Assembly (NCBI GenBank): GCA_016716675.1
Contig: JADJVG010000002.1
Coordinates: 186,001 to 250,000 of the forward strand
DNA length: 64,000 nt
Reading direction: 5' to 3'
Source: Hyphomicrobium sp.
GTDB taxonomy: Bacteria > Pseudomonadota > Alphaproteobacteria > Rhizobiales > Hyphomicrobiaceae
In this document: positions 36,054 through 43,818 of the stretch, one piece after another
Numbering within the stretch: position 1 is the stretch's first letter
Layout: every line of letters begins with the position of its first letter
The notes under the pieces: model-generated
Database searches by the model: none
Seen by the model: the letters and a program-made list of their open reading frames with translations, nothing else
What the model was told of the DNA's origin: nothing
Position numbers and translations under genes: made by a program

Positions 36054-36081
36054 TGATCCGGCCCGACTTAACGCGCGTAAG
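36054..36081 (+). promoter_or_regulatory. RpoE (ECF11)-type promoter of the flavin oxidase operon
   Basis: TGATCC, 18 bases, TAAG. This is the consensus known for the RpoE/ChrR sigma factor of Rhodobacter. It lies 19 bases before the ATG at 36100, and an rpoE-chrR pair is in the same cluster. Confidence 0.75.
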
Positions 36082-36099
36082 GGATGCGTGGGGTTGAGA

Positions 36100-37476
36100 A
36101 TGGGCAATGACTTGAGAGTTGCGGTGATCGGCGCCGGTGTGACGGGGCTTAGTGCCGCGTGGCTGCTTGGCCGCCGGTTCGACGTCACGCTGTTTGAGGC
36201 GGAGGCGCGGCTCGGCGGGCACGCCAACACCGTTGACGTCGATGCGCCAGAGGGGCGCTGCCCGATCGATACCGGCTTCATCGTCTACAACACGGCGAGT
36301 TATCCGAACTTGATCGCGCTGTTTGAGCACTTGGAGGTGCCGACGGCTGAGACCGACATGGGGTTTGCCGTCTCGCTCGGCGGCGGCCGTTATGAATATG
36401 CCGGGTCGGGTTTTAGCGGCCTGATCGGCCAGCCGCGCAATCTCGTCAGCCCCGGCCATTGGCAATTGATGCGCGATCTATTCCGCTTCTTTGCCGAGGC
36501 CAGCGCCGCGGAAGCGGCCCGCGTCGATCCTGCGATCACGCTCGGCCAATGGCTGACGGAGCGGGGCTATTCGAAGCGCTTTATTCACGCGCACATCATT
36601 CCAATGGGGGCCGCGATCTGGTCGACACCGGCGGAACATATGCTGGCGTTTCCGTTCGCGGCGTTCGCCCGATTTTTTGCCAACCACGGACTTCTGCAAA
36701 CCTTCAAGCGGCCGCCGTGGCGGACGGTGCGCGGTGGCAGCCGCGAATACGTCAAGCGCATCGCATTGGCGTTTCGCGGCCGAGCGGTGACGGGCGATCC
36801 GGTCGTCGCTGTGGCAGGTCGGGGGCCTGCTGGCGTAACGGTCACGACGCGCGATGGTGGTCCGGCGCACTTCGATGCGGCGCTGCTCTGCTGTCATGCC
36901 GACGATGCGGTGCGCCTCGCAACCTCGCTCGATGATACGTCGCGCCGCGTGCTGTCGGCGTTTCGTTATGCCGACAATGAAGCGATCCTACATACCGACG
37001 TAGCGCAGATGCCGCGCCGACGCCGGTTGTGGTCGAGCTGGAATTACATCGGCGACGCGGCCGAACGCGACGGCAACCTCGCCAGCCAACGTATTTCGGT
37101 TTCGTATTGGATGAACCGGTTGCAGCCGCTGGCAACCAAGACCGACTACTTCGTGACGCTCAATCCGGTGCGTCCGATCGCGGGACGTCACGTCTTGCAG
37201 ACGTTCGCCTACACCCATCCGATGTTCGACACGGCGGCTCTGGCTGCGCAGGCTCACCTTCCCGGTATTCAGGGCCGTGACGCCCTGTGGTTTGCCGGAA
37301 GTTACTTTGGTTACGGCTTCCACGAGGACGGCGTGCAGGCGGGCTTAGCGGCTGCTGAAGATCTAAGTGCAGCGTTCGGTGATCCGCTGCTTCGGCCGTG
37401 GACGTGGGACGCGCGGCAAAGCCGGATACCCGTATCAGAGCGCCCCCCAATCAGGATTGCCGAGGCGGTGAGCTGA
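36100..37476 (+). CDS. FAD-dependent amine-oxidase-like protein (lipid desaturase candidate)
   Basis: The protein has 458 residues. The N-terminal FAD-binding motif is VAVIGAGVTGLSAAWLLG, with FEAEARLGGHANTV next. GFIVYNTASYPNLIALFEHL and the C-terminal LWFAGSYFGYGFHEDGVQAG complete the flavin site. It belongs to the amine-oxidase-like group annotated as cyclopropane/cyclopropene fatty-acid proteins. In the Rhodobacter sigma-E regulon, genes of this kind lie beside DUF1365 and CFA-synthase genes, and one such enzyme (UfaD) desaturates a methylated fatty acid on the way to furan fatty acids. I use ATG 36100, since ATG 36088 would lie at the predicted transcript start. Its stop overlaps the next start (TGATG). 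Confidence 0.82.
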   Translation: MGNDLRVAVIGAGVTGLSAAWLLGRRFDVTLFEAEARLGGHANTVDVDAPEGRCPIDTGFIVYNTASYPNLIALFEHLEVPTAETDMGFAVSLGGGRYEYAGSGFSGLIGQPRNLVSPGHWQLMRDLFRFFAEASAAEAARVDPAITLGQWLTERGYSKRFIHAHIIPMGAAIWSTPAEHMLAFPFAAFARFFANHGLLQTFKRPPWRTVRGGSREYVKRIALAFRGRAVTGDPVVAVAGRGPAGVTVTTRDGGPAHFDAALLCCHADDAVRLATSLDDTSRRVLSAFRYADNEAILHTDVAQMPRRRRLWSSWNYIGDAAERDGNLASQRISVSYWMNRLQPLATKTDYFVTLNPVRPIAGRHVLQTFAYTHPMFDTAALAAQAHLPGIQGRDALWFAGSYFGYGFHEDGVQAGLAAAEDLSAAFGDPLLRPWTWDARQSRIPVSERPPIRIAEAVS

Positions 37477-38266
37477 TGGAAGATACCGGTGTCATATACG
37501 CAGGCCACGTCGTCCATAAGCGGCTACGGCCGAAGCCGCACGCGCTGCGTTATCGCGTGTTCAATCTCCTCGTCGATGTCGAACAGATCGACGTTTTGGC
37601 TAAGCATCTGCGGTTGTTCTCGCACAATCGTTTCAACGTGTTTTCCCTCTATGACGCGGATCACGGCCCGGGGGACGGCACGGCACTGATCGACATCGCG
37701 CGCCAATCTCTGATGGTTGCCAACCGTCCGGTGGATGGGCGGCGCATTCACCTGCTCTGCTATCCGCGGATCCTCGGCTACGTCTTCAATCCGCTGAGTG
37801 TCTACTATGTGCATGACGCCGAGGGCGTGCTGGAAACCATCATTTACGAGGTCAACAACACCTTCGGCGAGCGCACCAATTATGTCGTGGCGGCGGGCGG
37901 CATGCACGACGGCGGCGTCTACGCGCAAGCCTGCAGCAAGCGCATGTATGTGTCGCCGTTCGCGAGCGGACGCGGCGGCTATGGCTTCCGGATTACAGAT
38001 CCAGCGGTGAGCGCGCTCGTCGCTGTGCTGCTGAGCGATGGTGATGGCGCCCTGATCAAAACCCATTTCGGGGGGCGCGCGAAGATCTGACCGACGCGCG
38101 GCTTGCGAGCCTGCTGGTGCGCTATCCGCTGATGACGCTCAAGGTGATCGTCGCCATTCACTACGAGGCGCTCAAGCTGTGGCTGAAGGGCGTGCCGCTG
38201 ACCGACCGGCACACGTCGCCGCGCTATTCAACGGTCACCCAAGACGCAGTCAGAACCAAAGGATGA
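37476..38266 (+). CDS. DUF1365 family protein (single-base frameshift)
   Basis: From ATG 37476: VIYAGHVVHKRLRPKPHALR, RYRVFNLLVDVEQ, RIHLLCYPRILGYVFNPLSV and YYVHDAEG. This is the DUF1365 signature (R.RP..H.F.Y, PR.LGY.FNP.S.Y). After KTHFGG the frame hits a stop at 38090. Adding one G to the six-G run at 38070-38075 continues it as AREDLTDARLASLLVRYPLM and TLKVIVAIHYEALKLWLKGV, as in intact relatives. The corrected length is 263 residues. The biochemical role is unknown; it always travels with flavin oxidase and CFA-synthase-like genes, which points to lipid modification. Confidence 0.85.
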
Positions 38267-38272
38267 TGCTTG

Positions 38273-39511
38273 ATGTCCGACGCTGAGGTCCGCGTAGACG
38301 ATCACCACCCTCTGCGGCGCGCCAACACCTCATGGCGCGACACGATGCTTGCGCGTGGATTGCGGACGGCGTTCGGAACTGGAACGCGTGGGCGCATGGA
38401 TATCATTCTGCCGTCGGGTTTGCATGTGATGCTCGGGTCCGATGCTTCGCCGCCGGCGCGTGTGGTGTTGCACGCTTACAAAACGCTATGGCGGCTGGCG
38501 ACGCGTGGCAGCATCGGCCTTGCTGAAAGCTATATGCGCGGCGAAATCGACACGCCCGATCTCGGCGCGGTATTGCGGTTCTGCTTGAAGAATTATGCGA
38601 CGCTCGAAATGGCGGGCGGCCGCATGATCCGACCGCGTGTTGGCGACATCTTCTGGCACCGCCGCCGCGAAAATTCGCTGAAAGGTAGTCAGCGCAACAT
38701 CGCCGCCCACTACGATCTCGGCAACGCCTTTTATGACAAATGGCTTGATGCCGGGATGACCTATTCGAGTGCGATTTACCGGTCGCGCGATGTTTCGCTG
38801 GAAGCAGCGCAGGATGAAAAATATCGCGTCGTGCTTGATCAGCTGAACCTCAAGACCGGCGATCGCCTGTTGGAGATCGGCTGCGGCTGGGGTGGGCTTG
38901 CCGAGCGGGCGATTGCGCGCGGCGCTCACGTCACCGGGCTGACGCTATCTGCGGAGCAATTGGCGTATGCGAAGGCGCGTCTGCGTGGCGCTGGCGTGGC
39001 CGACAAGGGTGACTTGAGATTTGAAGACTATCGCCAAGTGTCCGGCACGTATAATGCGATCGCTTCGGTCGAGATGATCGAAGCTGTCGGTGAAGCTCAC
39101 TGGCCCGCCTATTTCAAAACGCTGGCTGACCGTTTAAAGCCCGGCGGTGTTGCAGCTCTTCAGGCGATCACCATCGATGAGCGTTATTTTGAGAGCTACC
39201 GTCAGCACACCGATTTCATTCAGCGCTACATTTTTCCAGGCGGCATGTTGCCGACGGCCACAATCATGCGCGAGCAGGCGGCGCGTGTGGGGCTTGAGTT
39301 CGAGATCGTTGAGCGCTTTGGGCAGAGCTATGCCTGGACGCTTGAAAATTGGCGGCATACGTTTCGCGCCAGATGGCCGGAAATTTCGGCGCTCGGATTC
39401 GATGAGCGGTTCCGCCGGATGTGGGAATATTATCTGATCTACTGCGAAGTCGGCTTTGAAAACGGCGACATCGACGTCGGTATTTACAGGTTGCGCAAAC
39501 CGGCGGTGTAG
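38273..39511 (+). CDS. Cyclopropane-fatty-acid-synthase-like SAM methyltransferase
   Basis: The 412 residues comprise an N-terminal lipid-binding part (MRGEIDTPDLGAVLRF) and a methyltransferase domain. The latter has NIAAHYDLGNAFYDKWLDAG, LLEIGCGWGGLAERA (SAM), SVEMIEAVGEAHW and HTDFIQRYIFPGGMLPT. The family adds a methyl or methylene group to phospholipid acyl chains. It could be a true CFA synthase or a UfaM-like methylase starting furan fatty-acid synthesis. TTG 38270 and ATG 38273 are possible starts. It is the third gene of the predicted RpoE operon. Confidence 0.88.
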   Translation: MSDAEVRVDDHHPLRRANTSWRDTMLARGLRTAFGTGTRGRMDIILPSGLHVMLGSDASPPARVVLHAYKTLWRLATRGSIGLAESYMRGEIDTPDLGAVLRFCLKNYATLEMAGGRMIRPRVGDIFWHRRRENSLKGSQRNIAAHYDLGNAFYDKWLDAGMTYSSAIYRSRDVSLEAAQDEKYRVVLDQLNLKTGDRLLEIGCGWGGLAERAIARGAHVTGLTLSAEQLAYAKARLRGAGVADKGDLRFEDYRQVSGTYNAIASVEMIEAVGEAHWPAYFKTLADRLKPGGVAALQAITIDERYFESYRQHTDFIQRYIFPGGMLPTATIMREQAARVGLEFEIVERFGQSYAWTLENWRHTFRARWPEISALGFDERFRRMWEYYLIYCEVGFENGDIDVGIYRLRKPAV

Positions 39512-39549
39512 CGCGCTCAGGCGGTACGTGTAGCGCACGCCGTCAGCGC

Positions 39550-40344
39550 TCAGGCTTTATCTTTGGGGGGCGGCTCGCGCTTCGCGATAGCGCCGTTCGC
39601 TAAGAAAAATATGCGATACGGCAACAGCCGTAGTGTCTTCATCAAGACCGCCATGCGGCCCGGGAACACGATCTCGAAGCGTCCGCTGTCGAGCCCTTTA
39701 CGGATGGCTTTCACCGCCGTTTCAGTCGATACGATGAACGGCATCGGGAACGTATTGGCTTCGGTCATTGGCGTCGCGATGAAGCCCGGATTGATCACCG
39801 TCATCTTGACGCCTTTGATCTTGAGATCGGCGTACAGGCTTTCGGCAAGGCTGATGAGCGCGGCTTTGGTCGGCGCATAGGCCGCGCCCTTCGGCAGTCC
39901 GCGATACCCGGCGACCGACGCGACGATCGCTAAGTGGCCGCGGCCCCGCGCGATCATCGCCTTCATGACCGGATCGAGTGCGTTGGTGACGCCGAAATAA
40001 TTGACGTCCATCGAGGTTTTGACTTTGCCGAGATCATAGCGCGACGCGGTCATGGCATGCCAAACGCCAGCATTGAGAATGGCGAGATCGATTGGCCCCA
40101 TCGTGCTCTCGATGGTGGCGACCGTTGCGGCGACGGCGCCAGTGTCCGTCACGTCAACCGGAAACGCGGTTATGTTGCTGGACAGCGCTTCGAGTTCGCT
40201 GAGTTTGCCGGCGCTGCGTGCGGATACGGCAACGCGGTGGCCATCATAGGCATATGACAACGCCAGCTCGCGGCCGATGCCGGTGCTGGCGCCTGTAATC
40301 CAGATGGTTTTGCGCGACGACGTTGCCGCTGAAGGTGGGCCCAT
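39550..40344 (-). CDS. Short-chain dehydrogenase/reductase
   Basis: The 264-residue classical SDR has WITGASTGIGRELALSYA (NAD(P)-binding), LNAGVWHAM and the YAPTK active site, with Ser in VASVAGYRG. The C-terminal tail FPGRMAVLMKTLRLLPYRIF suggests membrane association. It begins 14 bases after chrR, so it forms rpoE-chrR-SDR. A similar SDR is in the Rhodobacter sigma-E regulon. Its substrate is unknown, plausibly a lipid aldehyde or ketone. Confidence 0.88.
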   Translation of the reverse strand: MGPPSAATSSRKTIWITGASTGIGRELALSYAYDGHRVAVSARSAGKLSELEALSSNITAFPVDVTDTGAVAATVATIESTMGPIDLAILNAGVWHAMTASRYDLGKVKTSMDVNYFGVTNALDPVMKAMIARGRGHLAIVASVAGYRGLPKGAAYAPTKAALISLAESLYADLKIKGVKMTVINPGFIATPMTEANTFPMPFIVSTETAVKAIRKGLDSGRFEIVFPGRMAVLMKTLRLLPYRIFFLANGAIAKREPPPKDKA

Positions 40345-40358
40345 GGGCGAAGTCTAGC

Positions 40359-41018
40359 TCATATCCCTGCGAAAGGCTGCATAATCCTGGCCATGATGCT
40401 TTTGAATTTCAAGCGTCCTTCAGTGGCGATCAGGCAGACGCAGCCTTCGGCCGGGTCGGCGATCGGCTGATGCGAAATATCGCCTGAGATATCCGCCACA
40501 TCGCCTGGGCGATAGTGGCCGGTCTCGTCGCGGTAGGCCCCTTTAAGCACGAGCGTCAATTCAGAGCCGGTATGGCCGTGCTCGGGCAGTGCGCGACCGG
40601 GGGCGACCTTGATTAACCGCAGTTCGCCGCGCGGCGCATCGGATAATGGGATCACATGCTGCCAGACGCCCGGTCCAATGTGCTTCCAGGTGATCGCTTC
40701 GAGATCGCCGCCGATAACGTCAACCAACGGACGAGGCACGCCGCCGGTCGTTACCGCCGCGCGCGTTTGACCATCGTCGGTGTCTCCGCGGTCGGCCTCG
40801 CTGGCGCGCAACGCCATAACGGGTGCATCACCCAGAACCGGGGTCGCATCGATCTTGTCGAACAACGCAACGCCGATGTCTTCCATCAACGCAAGATCCT
40901 TGCGGCACTCCGGACACAACGCCATGTGGGATGACATGATAGCCGCGAACGCTTCCGGCATGCTTCCCGCCGAGCAGCTCATTAGGCTTTCAGGTTGCGG
41001 GTGATGTGTAATCTTCAT
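40359..41018 (-). CDS. chrR: ChrR-type anti-sigma factor
   Basis: The 219-residue protein has the zinc-dependent anti-sigma domain with His6, His31, Cys35 and Cys38, the ligands known from Rhodobacter ChrR. The C-terminal cupin carries His147, His149, Glu153 and His183 (LPEHGHTGSELTLVLKG), again the known second metal site. ChrR holds RpoE inactive until singlet oxygen or hydroperoxides appear. It directly follows rpoE (no gap between the stop and the start). Confidence 0.93.
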   Translation of the reverse strand: MKITHHPQPESLMSCSAGSMPEAFAAIMSSHMALCPECRKDLALMEDIGVALFDKIDATPVLGDAPVMALRASEADRGDTDDGQTRAAVTTGGVPRPLVDVIGGDLEAITWKHIGPGVWQHVIPLSDAPRGELRLIKVAPGRALPEHGHTGSELTLVLKGAYRDETGHYRPGDVADISGDISHQPIADPAEGCVCLIATEGRLKFKSIMARIMQPFAGI

Positions 41019-41618
41019 CTACTTCAAGTCCTCAACGAGCTCGCGAACTTTCTGATACGCAAGCCTCATCCGTGATTTCACCGTGCCGAGCGGCAATCCC
41101 AGGCGGTCGGCAATTTCGCTGTGCGACAGGCCATCGATGTAGGAGAGCGATACAACCTCGAGCTGGTCTGCCGGTAAGACGGCGAGGGCCTCCTGAACCC
41201 GCTTCTTGCGCTCCTGCTCTGACATCACAACATCGGGCAGGGCATCGGGAGATTCCTGTTGGTCATAGCCTTCTGGCAATGCGACCCACGCAATCTCTTT
41301 ACGCAGCCGGTCGATGCGCAGATTGCGCGCGATGGTATAAATCCAAGTTGTCGCACTACCTTTTTCGACCGAGTACAGACTGGCCTTGCGCCAGACCGTC
41401 ATCATCGTTTCTTGAGTGAGTTCCTCGGCCGTATTTGCGTCGGCGCCCTGGCGCATCATGTAGCTTTTGACGCGCGGCGCATACGACTGGAACAGCTTGC
41501 GAAAAGCCTCCACGTCCCCGCGCTCAGCGATCCGTTGTAGAAAGTCCGCCATCGATATTGAACCAGGCTTAATTCCCAGCCGGCTCCGGGGTGGGACGAT
41601 TTCGATCTGGGGAATCAT
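41019..41618 (-). CDS. rpoE: RpoE (ECF11) RNA polymerase sigma factor
   Basis: The 199-residue ECF sigma factor has region 2 (FRKLFQSYAPRVKSYMMRQG, AEELTQETMMTVWRKA, TTWIYTIARNLRIDRLRKE) and region 4 (LPADQLEVVSLSYIDGLSHS, LGLPLGTVKSRMRLAYQKVR). Pairing with chrR identifies the singlet-oxygen group. A promoter with the same spacing as the operon promoter at 36054 lies 28 bases upstream, suggesting autoactivation. Confidence 0.93.
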   Translation of the reverse strand: MIPQIEIVPPRSRLGIKPGSISMADFLQRIAERGDVEAFRKLFQSYAPRVKSYMMRQGADANTAEELTQETMMTVWRKASLYSVEKGSATTWIYTIARNLRIDRLRKEIAWVALPEGYDQQESPDALPDVVMSEQERKKRVQEALAVLPADQLEVVSLSYIDGLSHSEIADRLGLPLGTVKSRMRLAYQKVRELVEDLK

Positions 41619-41645
41619 AGCCGAACCTTTTAACGTCTGTCACTG

Positions 41646-41673
41646 TTTACGCGGAGGTGCTGCGAACAGATCG
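41646..41673 (-). promoter_or_regulatory. Probable RpoE-dependent autoregulatory promoter of rpoE-chrR
   Basis: On the minus strand: CGATCT, 18 bases, TAAA. It keeps the GATC core and the TAA of TGATCC-N18-TAAG at exactly the same spacing. It is a weaker match than the site at 36054. Confidence 0.5.
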
Positions 41674-41743
41674 CTCACGGGTCGGAAATCCGGTAAAGCA
41701 AGCAATTCTCGCCGTGCCGGAGATCGAAGGAGACGGGATTTAA

Positions 41744-43585
41744 GTGTCGCTACAGGAAATCGCCGTTTTGCTGGCCGCATTGGCCTTGGCCGCGCCGCTG
41801 GCGCGCTGGGTCGGAATGGCTGCCGTTCTCGGATACTTGCTGGCCGGGGTGCTGATCGGGCCGTTTGGCTTCGGCGCGCTGTTCTCGGTGACCGAAGCCA
41901 AAGAAGTGCTGCACATCGCCGAGTTTGGCGTCGTTCTGCTTTTGTTTCTGATTGGATTGGAGCTGCGGCCAAAGCGCTTGTTTGCGATGCGGCAAGCCAT
42001 CTTCGGGCTTGGGGCGGCACAGGTCACGCTAACGGCGCTAGCGCTTGGCGGCATCGGCATGGCGCTTGGGTTCAAGTGGTATTCGTCGATGTTCGCGGGC
42101 GCGGCACTGGCGCTGTCTTCGACGGCCTTCGCTCTGCAAATTCTAGAAGAAAACCACGAGCTGGCCTCGCGACACGGCCGCCTGGGCTTCAGTGTACTGC
42201 TGTTCCAGGATCTGGCCGCTATCCCGCTGATCGCGCTGGCGCCGTTCTTTGCGGCATCGGCAGCGGACGCGCTTGCAACCATCGATATGATGGCCTTCGC
42301 GAAGGGCCTCGGCACCATCGCCGCGGTGGTGATCATCGGCCGCTATGTGCTGGATTTTCTCCTCCGCTTGGTGGCGCGCTCGGGCGTCAAGGAAGCGATG
42401 ACGGCGGCAGCATTGCTGACGGTCGTGGGCGTTACGCTGATCATGCAGCAGGCCGGGTTGCCGGCGTCGTTGGGTGCGTTCATCGCTGGCGCGCTGCTGG
42501 CTGAAAGCACCTACCGGCATCAGCTCGTCGCTGACATTGCGCCGTTCGAGGGACTGCTGCTCGGCATGTTTTTCACCGCCATCGGCATGTCGCTCAATCT
42601 CAGCCTGCTCATCTCGTTGCCGGGCCTGATCCTTGCGATGACGCTCACACTCATGGTGATCAAGGCGCTGATACTCTACGGCCTCGGAAGAATGCAGGGT
42701 CTCGAAAGCGGGCCGTCAAGGCGTTTGGCGCTAACCCTCGCACAGGGCGGTGAATTTGCCTTCGTGCTTCTGTCGGTTGCGCAAGCCAGCAAAATTTTCG
42801 GCAAGGGCGTCGCCGATTTGCTCGCCGTCATCGTGACGCTGTCGATGGCGTTGACGCCCATTCTACTGCTTCTCGAGCGCTGGCTGTTCCCCAAGCCGGC
42901 GATCGCCGCGACCGCCTTCGACACGTTGCCTGAAAGCGATGCGCACGTCGTTATTGCCGGGTTCGGGCGATTTGGCCAAATCGCTGCGCGCGTGTTGCGC
43001 GCCAAGGGAATTGCGTTCACCGCGCTCGACATCAGCGCCGAACAGGTGGAACTGGTGCGCCGCTTCGGCAGCAAGGCCTTTTACGGCGATGCCAGCCGGC
43101 CAGAGATCCTCGAGGCCGCGCAAACCGAGAAAGCCCGCGCGTTCGTTCTTGCTATCGACGATGTTGAAGCTTCCGTGCGCATCGCCGAACACGTCAAAAC
43201 GCGATACCCGCACGTGCCGATTTATGCGCGCGCCAGGAACCGCGTGCACGCCTATCGCTTGTTAGACATCGGCGTCAAAAACCTGCAGCGCGAGACGTTT
43301 CTATCGGCCATCGAACTGACGCGCCATCTGCTGACTGGGCTCGGCAACTCGGATCGCGCGGCGCAGCGGGCCGTGCAAACGTTCCGTACCCACGATGAAC
43401 GCCGCCTGATGGAAGATTACAAACTCGCCTCCGACATGGAGAAGTTGCAGGAGCGTGCGCGCACCGACAGTGTGCGATTGGAAAAGCTGTTCCAGGAGGA
43501 CGCCGAAGAGGAGGCCAAAGCTTTGGCGGCAGCCAGTGCGGAGGGCAAAGAGCGAGACACCGTTGTGCGTATCCAAACGGGTTAG
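41744..43585 (+). CDS. CPA2-family cation/proton antiporter with RCK domain (KefB/KefC-like)
   Basis: The 613-residue protein has about 12 membrane helices to residue 385 (GYLLAGVLIGPFGFGALF, VVLLLFLIGLELRPKRLF, VLLFQDLAAIPLIALAPF). A TrkA-N/RCK domain follows (HVVIAGFGRFGQIAARVLRA, FTALDISAEQVELVRRFGSK). The QD pair in FQDLAAIP marks the ion site. A charged C-terminal coil ends it. The start is GTG with AAGGAGAC upstream. It exchanges K+ (or Na+) for H+ at the inner membrane. It is divergent from rpoE. Confidence 0.92.
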   Translation: MSLQEIAVLLAALALAAPLARWVGMAAVLGYLLAGVLIGPFGFGALFSVTEAKEVLHIAEFGVVLLLFLIGLELRPKRLFAMRQAIFGLGAAQVTLTALALGGIGMALGFKWYSSMFAGAALALSSTAFALQILEENHELASRHGRLGFSVLLFQDLAAIPLIALAPFFAASAADALATIDMMAFAKGLGTIAAVVIIGRYVLDFLLRLVARSGVKEAMTAAALLTVVGVTLIMQQAGLPASLGAFIAGALLAESTYRHQLVADIAPFEGLLLGMFFTAIGMSLNLSLLISLPGLILAMTLTLMVIKALILYGLGRMQGLESGPSRRLALTLAQGGEFAFVLLSVAQASKIFGKGVADLLAVIVTLSMALTPILLLLERWLFPKPAIAATAFDTLPESDAHVVIAGFGRFGQIAARVLRAKGIAFTALDISAEQVELVRRFGSKAFYGDASRPEILEAAQTEKARAFVLAIDDVEASVRIAEHVKTRYPHVPIYARARNRVHAYRLLDIGVKNLQRETFLSAIELTRHLLTGLGNSDRAAQRAVQTFRTHDERRLMEDYKLASDMEKLQERARTDSVRLEKLFQEDAEEEAKALAAASAEGKERDTVVRIQTG

Positions 43586-43818
43586 CCAGTTTGCCGGGCA
43601 ACGTGACGGACAATGGCGGCGCTACGCATTTTGGGCCGATGATGGGCAAAGCGCCGGCATTCCGTGCGGCACCGGGCTGCAACCGCGCTGATTTACCGTT
43701 AGACGAGACGCCCGCAGCCATAGACGCCGCCCGTCCACCCCGTTAAAAGCCCGGTTAACAAGCTTCAGACTGTGCAGCAGGGCGCAGCGCGCTCCTTAAA
43801 CCGGGCTATTCTAAAGAT

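Noticed and set aside
41467..42504. 345-codon plus-strand frame over the start of the antiporter gene
   Set aside because: It is out of frame with the antiporter and its translation is Arg/Gly-rich without conserved motifs.
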